Positions 45,464 to 54,353 of a DNA stretch of 64,000 nucleotides are shown here, piece by piece (within the stretch, counting starts at the first letter, position 1; every line of letters begins with the position of its first letter). Below the pieces are notes generated by a model. It worked only from the letters and a program-made list of their open reading frames with translations, did no database searches and was not told the DNA's origin. The position numbers and the translations under genes were made by a program. Source of the stretch: Gottfriedia endophytica (GTDB lineage Bacteria; Bacillota; Bacilli; Bacillales; Bacillaceae_G); the NCBI RefSeq assembly GCF_017814275.1, contig NZ_JAGIYQ010000005.1, positions 186,001 through 250,000 on the forward strand, in the 5' to 3' direction.

Positions 45464-46423
45464 TTAGTTACCACCTCCATTTTTTGACATTCCGCGATGT
45501 TGAAGTCCGTTTCCTTTTCCACCGAACATCATACGGCCTCCTCCACCGCCACCGCCAAATCCAAATCTAAATGAATTAGTGGAAGACTGTATTTGTGGAA
45601 GAATTACTTGATCTCCTACTTGTAAACCACTTTTAATTTCAACATAAGAATCCGTTGAAGAACCAGTTGTTACCTCTCTCTTCTCTGGTGAAGTATTATT
45701 AGGATTATTTGAACCCGTTAAAACATAGACAAACTTCTTATTATTTTGAGTATGTACAGCTTCTATTGGTACATAAAGAACATTCTTTTTCGTTTCTACA
45801 TTAATAGTAGATTCTGTCGTCATACCAACTTTTGCATTTTTCACTTGATCTAACAGGACTGTCACGCTAAAAGTCGAAACTCCATTGTTTACTGTCCCTT
45901 CGTTTGCGATTGATGTGACTTTACCTGTATAGATTCCATCAGGATCAGCATTTAATTTTATACTTACTTTTTGTCCTACTTTTACTTTTGTAATATCTAA
46001 TTCATCTACATCAATTTTTGTTTCTAAGTTATTATTATTTGTGATATGTGCAACTACCGTTCCTCTATTTACTTGATCTCCTACAGCTACTGGTAAAGAA
46101 CTAACCACTCCTGAAAACGGTGCGGTGATAGGATCACTTCCATCCGCAAATGTAATTAGCTTTTCTCCTTTATTAACTTGTTGATTTAAACTAACTTTAA
46201 TTTGATCAATTGTAGAATTTGTCGATGTCATTAAATCCTTACTATCAATTGCATCAATTGCTCCAGAACCACTAACGTTTACTTGTAAATCTCCCTGTCT
46301 CACTGCATCAGTACGCATTGTTACATTATTTGTTTGTGTTTGTGCTTTTGACTTTATGACATAAAAGGCTCCACCACCAAATACCACTATTATCAAAATC
46401 CCAATAATTAGCCATTTTTTCAT
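45464..46423 (-). CDS. Membrane-fusion adaptor (MacA/YknX-like)
   Basis: 319 residues. One N-terminal membrane helix (4-22) is followed by a short lipoyl/beta-barrel architecture: the biotinyl-lipoyl half GSGAIDAIDSKDLM and TAPFSGVVSSLPVAVGDQVN, and the beta-barrel VDELDITKVKVGQKVSIKL. Unlike Gram-negative MacA, the coiled-coil hairpin is almost absent. The C-terminus is very Gly-rich (FGGGGGGGRMMFGGKGNG) and may be disordered at the wall. It partners the ATPase and permease immediately downstream. Confidence 0.9.
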   Translation of the reverse strand: MKKWLIIGILIIVVFGGGAFYVIKSKAQTQTNNVTMRTDAVRQGDLQVNVSGSGAIDAIDSKDLMTSTNSTIDQIKVSLNQQVNKGEKLITFADGSDPITAPFSGVVSSLPVAVGDQVNRGTVVAHITNNNNLETKIDVDELDITKVKVGQKVSIKLNADPDGIYTGKVTSIANEGTVNNGVSTFSVTVLLDQVKNAKVGMTTESTINVETKKNVLYVPIEAVHTQNNKKFVYVLTGSNNPNNTSPEKREVTTGSSTDSYVEIKSGLQVGDQVILPQIQSSTNSFRFGFGGGGGGGRMMFGGKGNGLQHRGMSKNGGGN

Positions 46424-46458
46424 TTAGTTCATACCTCTTTCTTATTAGTTTGAAATAA

Positions 46459-46644
46459 TTATTGATTACTAGAATTACCATTCTGTGGAGCCCACGACCC
46501 ATTAAATCTTGGGAAATTTTGCATCATTTGACCTCTACTTACCTGTTTATAAACTAGATAACCAACACCAGTTATAGAAATAATCGTAAAAATCAAATTA
46601 CAAACTAATAAACTAATAACTAACTTCTGTTTTAGTTCATCCAC
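46459..46644 (-). CDS. Small single-pass membrane protein heading the export operon
   Basis: 61 residues with a GTG start and GGAGG seven bases upstream. One membrane helix (residues about 9-31) is followed by a 30-residue external tail rich in Asn, Gln and aromatic residues (MMQNFPRFNGSWAPQNG). First gene of the six-gene operon, 35 bases before the adaptor gene. B. subtilis yknW, also a membrane protein, precedes yknXYZ, but this one is much shorter and not obviously related. It could be a peptide-sensing or assembly subunit; no function is established. Confidence 0.65.
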   Translation of the reverse strand: MDELKQKLVISLLVCNLIFTIISITGVGYLVYKQVSRGQMMQNFPRFNGSWAPQNGNSSNQ

Positions 46645-46752
46645 ATTTTTTCCTCCCTGCTTTGTGATAACGCTATTATGAGTTATCTATCTTAAGATTT
46701 TCTTAATAAAATTTAAGGTTAGACCTACTCAGTTTGTAGTTTTCAAATTTAG

Positions 46753-46792
46753 AATAAAAAAAAGCTGCTTATTCAAATGAATAAACAGCTGT
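46753..46792 (-). terminator. Terminator of the unknown gene at 46888
   Basis: AGCTGCTTATTC pairs with GAATAAACAGCT (one mismatch); the minus strand continues with eight T. Confidence 0.75.
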
Positions 46793-46887
46793 TAGATTTG
46801 ATAATTTATAAAAAAGCTATTAAATAAGAAAGAAATCTAGCAAATAATATTAGTCAAAATTATATTTTTCTTTATCTATGTAATTAA

Positions 46888-47259
46888 TTACAATTTTACC
46901 GCTCGCACAAGTTGGAGCTTTACATATTTAGGTATATCACCTTTGATTACAATTCTTCCATTTTGTAAAGGCACTTTTGCACCCCAACCATTTTTAAACT
47001 TCTTAATTTTAACTTGTAATAATCTAATATCGATTAAGCCCAACCCAGCCTTATTTTTTATTTCAAGTTCAGGTGTTTGACTGTTCCCAAGCCCAGAAAG
47101 TACTAATTTTAATTTCAATTCAGGTTCACTATCACTTTTTACTACAACAAAAATATTTCCCTCTTCATCTTCTCTAAACCGATCATATGACACAGAAAAG
47201 CTTTTTGTACTTAATAATATTTCTCCTTTATCAGTAACACGATAAACTGGTGTAAACAT
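46888..47259 (-). CDS. Conserved-looking cytosolic protein of unknown function
   Basis: 123 residues, no signal peptide or membrane helix. The ATG has AAGGAG at good spacing. The sequence is a run of alternating short strands (FSVSYDRF, IFVVVKSDSE, LKLKLVLSGLG, ELEIKNKAGLGLIDIRLL, GRIVIKGDIPKYVKLQLV), consistent with a small beta-barrel or beta-sandwich. I do not recognise a family. It stands alone between the export operon and the repeat array and has its own terminator. Confidence 0.65.
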   Translation of the reverse strand: MFTPVYRVTDKGEILLSTKSFSVSYDRFREDEEGNIFVVVKSDSEPELKLKLVLSGLGNSQTPELEIKNKAGLGLIDIRLLQVKIKKFKNGWGAKVPLQNGRIVIKGDIPKYVKLQLVRAVKL

Positions 47260-47440
47260 TGCCTCTTCTCCTTGTCATACCATTTTAAAAATAAATGGAT
47301 AAATTCTTTTTTAACACGAAAGTTTTATTATACTCCATTTAACCAGTACTTTTAAATTTTTTAACATTTTTTAATAAAACCTTTTACTAGTTTGTCTATA
47401 AATGATCGAAAAGTACTTTCCAATATTTAAAATGGATAGA

Positions 47441-47843
47441 ACGAAAGGCGGAAACGACCCGCTTATCCTCGAAAGGCATTGGAGCAAATACAAAAGGAAG
47501 GGCGTACTTTCCCTTCATTTTGTTTTTGTGAAATGACCGAGAGGATGGTCGTTGGAGCTAGATCATACGAAAGGCGGAAGTGGCTTGCTTACCTTCGACA
47601 GACGTTGGAGCAAATACAAAAGGAAGTGTGCTTTTTCACTTCATTTTGTATTTGTGAAATGGCCGAGAAGGTAGGCGCTGTAGCTGGACAACACGAAAGG
47701 CGGAAACGACCTGCTTATCCTCGAAAGGCATTGGAGCAAAAACAAAAAGAAGGGCGTACTTTCCCTTCATTTTGTTTTTGTGAAATGACCGAGAGGATGG
47801 TCGTTGGAGCTAGATCACACGAAAGGTGAAAGTGGCCTGCTCA
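47441..47843 (-). repeat. Tandem array: three 126-bp hairpin units plus a remnant
   Basis: Units start at 47441, 47567 and 47693, with a 25-base fourth start at 47819, giving an exact 126-base period. Each unit contains an outer stem (ACGACC/GGTCGT), a middle stem (ATCCTC/GAGGAT in units 1 and 3, TACCTTC/GAAGGTA in unit 2) and a central AT-rich hairpin of about 18 bp. Unit 2 differs in stem sequence yet remains paired. An open frame that happens to cross the array is not a gene. The strand given is that of the copies before yhbD and ribD relative to those genes. Confidence 0.85.
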
Positions 47844-47897
47844 CATACTAATTATTCCTACCTAAAATAGTGTGGCTTAAATTTTGCTTAGTATTAC

Positions 47898-47931
47898 AAA
47901 AAAAGAGCAACCTATTAATATAAGGTTACTC
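47898..47931 (-). terminator. Terminator of the prohibitin-like gene
   Basis: GAGCAACCT/AGGTTACTC stem (one mismatch), then TTTTTTT on the minus strand. Confidence 0.75.
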
Positions 47932-47942
47932 AACATTTCATA

Positions 47943-48758
47943 TTATTTTGAAGGGGTTACATTAATAAAAGGTGTCGCACCACTTGTAACTTGTGGTAAC
48001 TTTCCATCCCATTTTTCAATTGCTTTCTCTTGATTTTCAATTTCTTTTAATCTTACTAGTTCAGGTGTAATTTCCTGTTTTTTCAAATGAAGTGCCTCTG
48101 CCTCCGCTTTTGCTTGTGAGATTTTTTGCTGTGCTTCTATATTAACACGATCTAAGTCACGCTTCGCTTTTAAAGCTTGTTGTTCAGCAGCAGTTTTTGC
48201 TTCGATTGCATTGTTAAACGTTTCACTAAATTTAAAGTCCTTAATATTTATTTCTTCTAATTTCATGTAATAAGTATTCAGACGTTTCCCTAACATATCT
48301 TTTATTTCTGAGCTAACTTCAGGTCGCTTTGTTATTAACTCTTCCGCAGTATATTTTGCCATTACAGCTTTAATTGATTCAGCAACAGCTGGGTCAATTA
48401 TTCGAGTTCGGTAATCTAATCCTACTTGCTGATACAATTTATTTACAGACTCGGGTGATACACTGAAGTTTACTGCTACAACTGTAGAAACTGTTTGTAA
48501 ATCCTTTGATGAAGCTGATTGATTAGTTTCTTCTTTTTGTACACGTACTTCCATTTTTTCTACTGAAGTGATAAATGGTAATTTAAAATTAAATCCTTCG
48601 CTTAGTACTCCTTCAACTTTTCCTAACTGAACTAAAACCCCACGATATCCAGCAGGAATAATTGTAAATGATGAGCTTAAAACAACGATCACAATAATTG
48701 CAAGTGCAATAAACCCTAACCATTTTTTTAAATTGCTACCAATGTTTTGATTATCCAT
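47943..48758 (-). CDS. Prohibitin-like SPFH/band-7 membrane protein
   Basis: 271 residues. One N-terminal membrane helix (about 13-32) is followed by the SPFH domain (residues about 33-190: IPAGYRGVLVQLGKVEGV, EGFNFKLPFITSVEKMEVR, QTVSTVVAVNFSV) and a helical coiled coil rich in Ala, Lys and Glu (AAEQQALKAKRDLDRVNIEAQ cut to AKRDLDRVNIEAQQ). The protein should form ring-like multimers on the outer or inner membrane face and organise membrane domains or guard proteases such as FtsH. It lacks the NfeD partner of the flotillin type. Monocistronic. Confidence 0.9.
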   Translation of the reverse strand: MDNQNIGSNLKKWLGFIALAIIVIVVLSSSFTIIPAGYRGVLVQLGKVEGVLSEGFNFKLPFITSVEKMEVRVQKEETNQSASSKDLQTVSTVVAVNFSVSPESVNKLYQQVGLDYRTRIIDPAVAESIKAVMAKYTAEELITKRPEVSSEIKDMLGKRLNTYYMKLEEINIKDFKFSETFNNAIEAKTAAEQQALKAKRDLDRVNIEAQQKISQAKAEAEALHLKKQEITPELVRLKEIENQEKAIEKWDGKLPQVTSGATPFINVTPSK

Positions 48759-48907
48759 TTCTTCTCTCCTTTTTTCCCCTTGTCATTATTATATATGAAA
48801 ATTCAATTAAATTTAACTATTCTAAATTTAATTTATTCCCCTGAATATTTGTTAGGATGGTTCTTTTTCAAAGTTGTTGAATTAAAAAGAATTTATATAG
48901 GAATCTG

Positions 48908-49035
48908 TTGACACAGAAGTTGATTGGAACGGAAGGTGCGAGACTCCTGTGGGACAGCTGGACAGGTGAGACCCCGCTGGAGCGATAGTAGGAGGCTCAA
49001 CGCCCGCCCTACAGAAAGCGCTTCTTGCGATCAAA
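48908..49035 (+). repeat. Second, partly decayed copy of the G+C-rich dispersed repeat
   Basis: AAGTTGATTGGAACGGAAGG, GTGCGAGACTCCTGTGGGA, TGAGACCCCGCTGGAGC and CTACAGAAAGCGC match the 36-kb copy; the outer stem is imperfect (GATTGG-type arm against GCGATCAAATTT). Confidence 0.8.
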
Positions 49036-49050
49036 TTTACAAACAGTCGA

Positions 49051-49082
49051 AAAAAATAAAGAAGTGCAGAAGCACTTCTTTC
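49051..49082 (-). terminator. Terminator of the SpoIID-domain gene
   Basis: AAAGAAGTGC/GCACTTCTTT with a four-base loop; minus strand continues with ATTTTTTT. Confidence 0.8.
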
Positions 49083-49099
49083 AGATTGAAGATCCTTTT

Positions 49100-51148
49100 T
49101 CATCGTTTAACCCAAACATAGTCTGAACCAAGCTTGATTCGGTTCCAGTTCCCAAATGATGCAACGCTTGAATACTTTCCAGGTTTTAATGTGCCAATTG
49201 CTTTGTTACTTACTGGTGTCATGTAATAAGGTTTCTTCGCAAGTTTAAGAGAAATGGTTTTAATCACAAGTTTTCCATTTTGAACATCGCTTTCCCTTAC
49301 CCAGCGAATGCCTTTTGAGGATTTTACTTGATAAAAATGATTCACTACAGATAAGACCGTTAAATTTTCAGGCGAAAGCCATTCATTTCGCTTTGCTCCA
49401 TTCATCGGTTTGTTGTAGGGATAAATCGGTCTAAACATAATCACGTTTCCGCTACGCGGCTTTACCAACTCACCATTCTTTTCAGATATATAAACCGTCC
49501 CGTTTTGTCCCGCTAATTCAATATACCCATTTGCACGTCCTCTGACTGGGTAAATGCCTTCTGGTAGTAATCCTTCATCTGTCTCTTCATTCACTGGTGA
49601 TGATTTGTATTTCGCTTCATTCACATAGAGTGTGCCAGATGATTTTACTACTTCACCAACAATGTAAGGAGGAAGTGTGATTGGTGTATACTGTTCTCCG
49701 TTTTTCTCGTATGTCTGATTTTTTTCATCCATATAGATCGTGTGAACACCTTTTTTAAACGATCCTTGATCTTTAAAAGTTGTAATCTTAAGCGGACGAT
49801 AAGTGACAACTGGTGGTTTAACTGGCGGATCAATTGGATCCGGTGGATAAACTAATGTTTCAATCGTTGCGCCAGGATAATAAAACGACAGGATCTCACG
49901 GTACGAATTATTTTCTTTACTCATTTGGTACGCTCCCCACTGGCTCATCCCAATTCCATGTCCCCATCCAGCCCCATTTATCGTAATCGATGAAATGTCA
50001 TCGGCAATTGATGTAATAGTTGGTGATTTAAAGGTATTCACACCAATCGCTGAGCGAAGCTTGTCATTTCCAATTGTGTACGTACCAGTAAATAACGTCG
50101 TGTTCCCATTTCCATCACTAACGATGCTATTGTCTGCTGCTTTTTTTACATAAGAGAACGTAAACGTTGTCGTTAAGTACGTTGTATCGGATATTACTTT
50201 TGGTGAAGTAATACTGGTTAGACCAATAATTTTCGTATCTGGACCACTGGCATTTTTCATCCCTGTTAGTAATGCTTGGTAAGGGAATGTTTCATTCGTA
50301 TTTTGCCACCACATTGCTTTTGTATCTGGTGTATACGTCGCTAAATCGATGATCATTTTTTGGAATTTAACACTCCAGTTTTTGTTGGTAGCACCGCTTC
50401 TAGCGTCATATGGGTCTGATTTGTATACAAGATACGGAAGACGCGTAGTGTTCCAAATATTCGTATTACTATACACATATCCGCCGTTTGATGAAGAGAA
50501 TAACGCATCGGCATAGTCTTTTCCGCTTTTTAACACTTCTCCGCTTGTTTCGTCGACCGCCGCATTACTTGCGGTATATTTTTCACTGTATCCGCCGTAC
50601 ACTTGGTAAGAAACGGTATCATTGATCACTTTTCCGCCTTTTGATTGACGTAAGGCATATGTACGAGCTGCAACTGCTTGAGCTTTTAACGCATTTTTCC
50701 CGCCATTTGCACTGCTTCCCCATGAATCGCTCATTTCGTTTGGTACAACGCCTTTTACATAAGTTTCAAGGTCAATCGTATTTACTAGTCGAAGCACGTT
50801 AGCTTCAGGTGTTAATCGAATCGTTCCCCTATACAAATGGTTGCTATATGTAATGCTCCCCTTTTGATCTACTGGAGTAAGCGTTGGTGAATCGCTAATG
50901 CCTATCAACCCACCATTCACAATGAGAGAAACGCCTAAACTTGTCGCTTCTCCAATCACAGTTGATCCGGCCGGAATCACACTTCCTGTAATATTTTCAC
51001 GGTAATCTCCATTTGTCATAAATGTCTGCGTATTACTAGATGTGGCATAATTCTTTAGGGACACCGAAATATCTTCAGCTTGCACGTGGGCTATCGTAAT
51101 TCCAAGTGTCAATAGACTAATTATGGCTACTTTCTTCCAACTATTCAT
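49100..51148 (-). CDS. Secreted SpoIID/LytB-domain protein
   Basis: 682 residues. A signal peptide ends near VQAEDIS. The SpoIID/LytB domain spans about residues 50-430, with ETYVKGVVPNEM, ALKAQAVAARTYALR, FSSSNGGYV and the end motif WGHGIGMSQWGAYQM. This fold is a lytic transglycosylase in SpoIID and a modulator of amidases in LytB. A Pro-rich linker (PPDPIDPPVKPPVV) leads to a C-terminal part of SH3-like or wall-binding beta segments ending WNRIKLGSDYVWVKR. It is far larger than sporulation SpoIID (about 340 residues), so a role in vegetative wall turnover is more likely. AGGAGGAG supports the start. Confidence 0.88.
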   Translation of the reverse strand: MNSWKKVAIISLLTLGITIAHVQAEDISVSLKNYATSSNTQTFMTNGDYRENITGSVIPAGSTVIGEATSLGVSLIVNGGLIGISDSPTLTPVDQKGSITYSNHLYRGTIRLTPEANVLRLVNTIDLETYVKGVVPNEMSDSWGSSANGGKNALKAQAVAARTYALRQSKGGKVINDTVSYQVYGGYSEKYTASNAAVDETSGEVLKSGKDYADALFSSSNGGYVYSNTNIWNTTRLPYLVYKSDPYDARSGATNKNWSVKFQKMIIDLATYTPDTKAMWWQNTNETFPYQALLTGMKNASGPDTKIIGLTSITSPKVISDTTYLTTTFTFSYVKKAADNSIVSDGNGNTTLFTGTYTIGNDKLRSAIGVNTFKSPTITSIADDISSITINGAGWGHGIGMSQWGAYQMSKENNSYREILSFYYPGATIETLVYPPDPIDPPVKPPVVTYRPLKITTFKDQGSFKKGVHTIYMDEKNQTYEKNGEQYTPITLPPYIVGEVVKSSGTLYVNEAKYKSSPVNEETDEGLLPEGIYPVRGRANGYIELAGQNGTVYISEKNGELVKPRSGNVIMFRPIYPYNKPMNGAKRNEWLSPENLTVLSVVNHFYQVKSSKGIRWVRESDVQNGKLVIKTISLKLAKKPYYMTPVSNKAIGTLKPGKYSSVASFGNWNRIKLGSDYVWVKR

Positions 51149-51536
51149 TCTTCTCTCCTCCTCTTTTAACCTTACTTGACTATCAAAAAACCTCTATTCC
51201 TTTGCATTCGGCAAAAGTGGAGAGGTTCCTTTCTTATTTCGTTTTGATCCACGAATGGAAATCTAGCAAAAAGCGTTCATGCTGCTCATTTTTGAGCATG
51301 CAATTCATTTGTGTATTTATAAAGTACATCGACACGTTTTTGAATGAATTCAAGGGTGTAAGACCAACATCTTGCATCCTGGAGCGGAAATCAATTAAAC
51401 ACACTGACAATAGCATCAAGGTATCCAACCCCAAAAACACCTATCAACTTATATAAAGTAATTAGGTGTGGAAAAATAACTTACTTTCTAATTAAGCGAT
51501 TTTTAGGTTATAATGGATTTAATGAGGTGAATAATA
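51149..51536. other. Gene-free stretch with decayed repeat
   Basis: Contains a hairpin with distant arms AACCTCT/AGAGGTT (about 51187-51229) and, at 51372-51430, a decayed 3-prime fragment of the G+C-rich repeat (CATCCTGGAGCGGAAATCAA and ACAATAGCATCAAGGTATCC). Open frames here have no ribosome binding site. Confidence 0.6.
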
Positions 51537-51866
51537 ATGAAAGAAAGCAAAATAAATTTATGCCCTCTTGTTCAAAAAGGGATGGACTTAATCAGTAAAA
51601 GATGGAATGGTCTTATCATCCAGACACTTTTAACAGGATCACATCGTTTTTCTGAAATAGAAGCAGCTATTCCGATTAGCGGTAGACTACTTTCTGAAAG
51701 ATTAAAGGAATTAGAAAAAGAAGGAATTGTAAATCGAGCGGTTTTTACAGAAGTTCCAATTCGAGTAGAATACTCCTTAACTGAAAAAGGATTAGCACTT
51801 ACTCCGATTATAAGAGAAGTCGAAAACTGGTCAAAAAAATGGGTTTCATTAGAAGAAGCAGAATAA
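51537..51866 (+). CDS. HxlR-family transcriptional regulator (YodB/CatR-like)
   Basis: 109 residues, one winged-helix domain. NLCPLVQKGMDLISKRWNGL carries an N-terminal Cys9 in the position of the redox-active Cys6 of YodB, which senses quinones and diamide; RFSEIEAAIPISGRLLSERL is the recognition region. GAGGTG precedes the ATG. It may control the MFS transporter gene that follows on the same strand after about 190 bases, a common pairing, but no operator was identified. Confidence 0.88.
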   Translation: MKESKINLCPLVQKGMDLISKRWNGLIIQTLLTGSHRFSEIEAAIPISGRLLSERLKELEKEGIVNRAVFTEVPIRVEYSLTEKGLALTPIIREVENWSKKWVSLEEAE

Positions 51867-52058
51867 TACTTTTAAGTTGTTTGTTTAGTTAAATCAAAAA
51901 TACTAACAGACAACTTTTTTTTATTTGGCTAACAATCCTAAAAATAAATTTTTTGAGAATAGTCTTTATGACTTATTGAATGCATTTTATTTTCGTTATA
52001 TTCTAAAAATTGTTTATAATCTACTTAGTTAAACATTTATGGAAAGAAGGAGAATAAT

Positions 52059-53315
52059 TTGCCTTACACAAGTACGACCGTTAAATACAATGAGATTCAG
52101 AGTATTCGCAATGGTGCAGCATCAACTGTTGCGTTAAGCTTAACAAACAATTTTTTTACCGTTTTTGCAATTCTGGTACTCGGAGCAACGGACTATCAAA
52201 TTAGTTTAATTTCTTCTCTTCCTTCAATTATAGGAATGTGTGCTATGCTTCCTGCAGCAATTTACATAAACCGATTAGAAAGGAAGAAGGAATTTACTGT
52301 TTATACACTTTTTCTTACCCGTATCTTTCTATTGTTTATGGTATTTATTCCTTTTATTAAGCCTAGCCTCTCTTCTTGGATCTTTGTTGCTTTAATTGGA
52401 CTCATGAATTTACCTGGTACATTCTTAAATTTAGGTTGGCAAGCACTAATTGGAGACTTGATTCCTGATAATAGACGAAATACGTTTTTTGGAAAACGAA
52501 ACAAATACTTAACGTTTATTGGAATGGTCGTTACTTTACTGGTTGGATTTTGTATGCGTGGTGTCAATTCTAAATCAGCATTTCCTTACCAAGCATTATT
52601 TTTCATTGCCTTTTTATTTAGTTTAGTAGAGTTGTACTATTTAAAATTACACAAAGAAAAGCCTGTTAAGACTGAGAAAAGTAACTACCAATCACCTTTT
52701 TCAAAGAGAATTTTTAAAAACAAACCATATGCTGCTTTTTTAATTTGTGGTTTATTTTTTAATTTTGGATGGCAAATGGCTTGGTCTCTTTTTTCGATTT
52801 ACCAAATTCGTTATGCTCATGCAACTGCTTTCTGGATTAGTTTATTCACGGTGAGTAACCAAATCTCTCAAATCGTTAGTTATCCTTGGTGGGCTAAAAT
52901 GGCAGATAAGTGGAGTAATCGAACATTGCTTGTCTGGATTTCAATTGGTATGGCTTTAGCACCAGTTTTAAATATCTTATCAATCAATTATGGTTATTTA
53001 TTATTTATTAACTTCTTCTCAGGATTTTTCGTATCAGGTACTGTCCTTATTTTATTTAATAGTTTACTAGAAGTTTCTGAGGAAGAACATCGAACATCCT
53101 ATATTGCAAATTACAATTTTTTATTATCAATCGTTGCATTCATTGCCCCACAAGTAGGTGTCTATTTACTAGAAACGTTTAGTATGAATACATCCATGGT
53201 TCTTTCAACAATTTGTAGAGGATTATCCGCTCTATTCTTTATTTGGATGGGATGGTATTTGAAAACTAGTAAAGAGCAAATGAAAGAGTATAATCAGCAA
53301 ATTAATAATATGTGA
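52059..53315 (+). CDS. Major facilitator superfamily transporter
   Basis: 418 residues and about 12 membrane helices. The frame opens with TTG at 52059, preceded by GAAGGAG six bases upstream, and gives a normal MFS N-terminus. Motif A-like sequence is found in the 2-3 loop as YINRLERKKE and in the 8-9 loop as AKMADKWSNR. Probably a drug or metabolite exporter; the substrate is not predictable. The gene ends at a bidirectional terminator and may be regulated by the HxlR protein upstream. Confidence 0.85.
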   Translation: MPYTSTTVKYNEIQSIRNGAASTVALSLTNNFFTVFAILVLGATDYQISLISSLPSIIGMCAMLPAAIYINRLERKKEFTVYTLFLTRIFLLFMVFIPFIKPSLSSWIFVALIGLMNLPGTFLNLGWQALIGDLIPDNRRNTFFGKRNKYLTFIGMVVTLLVGFCMRGVNSKSAFPYQALFFIAFLFSLVELYYLKLHKEKPVKTEKSNYQSPFSKRIFKNKPYAAFLICGLFFNFGWQMAWSLFSIYQIRYAHATAFWISLFTVSNQISQIVSYPWWAKMADKWSNRTLLVWISIGMALAPVLNILSINYGYLLFINFFSGFFVSGTVLILFNSLLEVSEEEHRTSYIANYNFLLSIVAFIAPQVGVYLLETFSMNTSMVLSTICRGLSALFFIWMGWYLKTSKEQMKEYNQQINNM

Positions 53316-53327
53316 TTATAATACGAA

Positions 53328-53363
53328 ATGAAAAAAGGAAGTCAATTAACTTCCTTTTTTCAT
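53328..53363. terminator. Bidirectional terminator after the MFS gene
   Basis: TGAAAAAAGGAAGT and ACTTCCTTTTTTCA form a perfect 14-bp stem. Confidence 0.88.
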
Positions 53364-53378
53364 TCAGCCAGAGAAATA

Positions 53379-53840
53379 TTACCTTGAAGGATTGACATAT
53401 GTATTATTAACTTTTACACCAATGCCATCTTCGTAAACCATTTTCCCACCGTAATACCCTACTGAAAAAATAAATACGACTGCGACAACTGAAATAATTA
53501 AATACAAATATTTAAGCTTTTGAAACAATACTTTTCTGTTAGTAATAGTAAGCCATAATCGATAAGCTGCAATCACAGAAACAATGATGGCCGTAATATC
53601 AGCAAGAGTAGAATGAATTCCTAGATAAATTGTATTACCGTGGGCATGTTCCTCAGGACCAGTTCCAACTGATATCCACGCTCCAATTACTGCTATGATC
53701 CAAAGTGCTAACCCTCTTTCAGGTAAAAATGCTCCTTCTCTAAATGCATTGAACACATCGTATAGAAAAGCAATTGTAATGATTGCTATTGGAAAATGGA
53801 CAATAATTGGATGAATATGTTGTATAACTTCAGTTAACAT
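53379..53840 (-). CDS. DUF2231-type membrane protein
   Basis: 153 residues from the ATG at 53840, with AAGGAG upstream. Four membrane helices. Histidines cluster at helix ends: QHIHPIIVHFPIAI at the N-terminus and EEHAHGNTIYLGIHS in the middle, the pattern of the DUF2231 family, whose members are suspected heme or metal membrane proteins. The C-terminal tail is external and short. It sits downstream of thioredoxin but behind a terminator, so it probably has its own promoter. Confidence 0.8.
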   Translation of the reverse strand: MLTEVIQHIHPIIVHFPIAIITIAFLYDVFNAFREGAFLPERGLALWIIAVIGAWISVGTGPEEHAHGNTIYLGIHSTLADITAIIVSVIAAYRLWLTITNRKVLFQKLKYLYLIISVVAVVFIFSVGYYGGKMVYEDGIGVKVNNTYVNPSR

Positions 53841-53920
53841 TATTTTTCTCCTTTTTATAACATAAGCTTTATTGTCATTATCGTTAAATCTCATTTAATT
53901 AATACATTCATGAGATGATA

Positions 53921-53956
53921 AAAAAAAACTAACCTCATTAAAGAAGTTAGTTTTTC
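53921..53956 (-). terminator. Terminator of the CoADR-thioredoxin operon
   Basis: AAACTAACCTC/GAAGTTAGTTT stem with one mismatch; the minus strand continues with eight T. Confidence 0.8.
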
Positions 53957-53963
53957 TTAAAAC

Positions 53964-54278
53964 TTACATATTCTCTTTTAAAATTTCTAAAATTGCTTCT
54001 TTCGGTCTGTACCCTGTGATACTCCCTAGTGGTTCACCATCTTTAAATAAAACCATCATTGGTATACTCATAATCTCATATTTGCGGGCAGTAATTGGAT
54101 GTTCGTCTACATTTAATTTTACAATTTTTAATTTATCACCCATTTCTTGATCAATTTCCTCTAAAACTGGACCAAGCATTTTACAAGGACCACACCAAGG
54201 TGCCCAAAAATCCACTAATACCGCTCCATTTGCTATTTCTTCTAAAAAAGTATGATCTGTTGATTGTACAATTGCCAT
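53964..54278 (-). CDS. Thioredoxin
   Basis: 104 residues from the ATG at 54278, with AGGGAGG upstream; the longer open frame is rejected. The active site is WCGPC with Cys29 and Cys32, and the cis-Pro is in SIPMMVLF. This is a regular thioredoxin-size protein but probably not the main TrxA, because it is operonic with CoA-disulfide reductase/rhodanese 75 bases upstream. It likely serves thiol or sulfane-sulfur exchange with that enzyme. Confidence 0.93.
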   Translation of the reverse strand: MAIVQSTDHTFLEEIANGAVLVDFWAPWCGPCKMLGPVLEEIDQEMGDKLKIVKLNVDEHPITARKYEIMSIPMMVLFKDGEPLGSITGYRPKEAILEILKENM

Positions 54279-54353
54279 TTGAAATTCCTCCCTATTATTC
54301 AATATCCCCAAGCTAAGCTGACATTCCACCTAGCAAGTTCCAATCTTATATCC

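Noticed and set aside
47479-47829. 116-residue open frame with internal repeats
   Set aside because: It lies wholly in the 126-bp hairpin array; since 126 is divisible by three the frame stays open automatically. No ribosome binding site was seen.
47441-47843. CRISPR array
   Set aside because: Units are 126 bases with near-identical ends and no spacer-repeat alternation; no cas genes are present.
48882-49103. 73-residue minus-strand open frame
   Set aside because: It covers the G+C-rich dispersed repeat; such repeats often give spurious frames.
51202-51456. 84-residue plus-strand open frame and its minus-strand counterpart
   Set aside because: No ribosome binding site, and the end contains a decayed repeat fragment.
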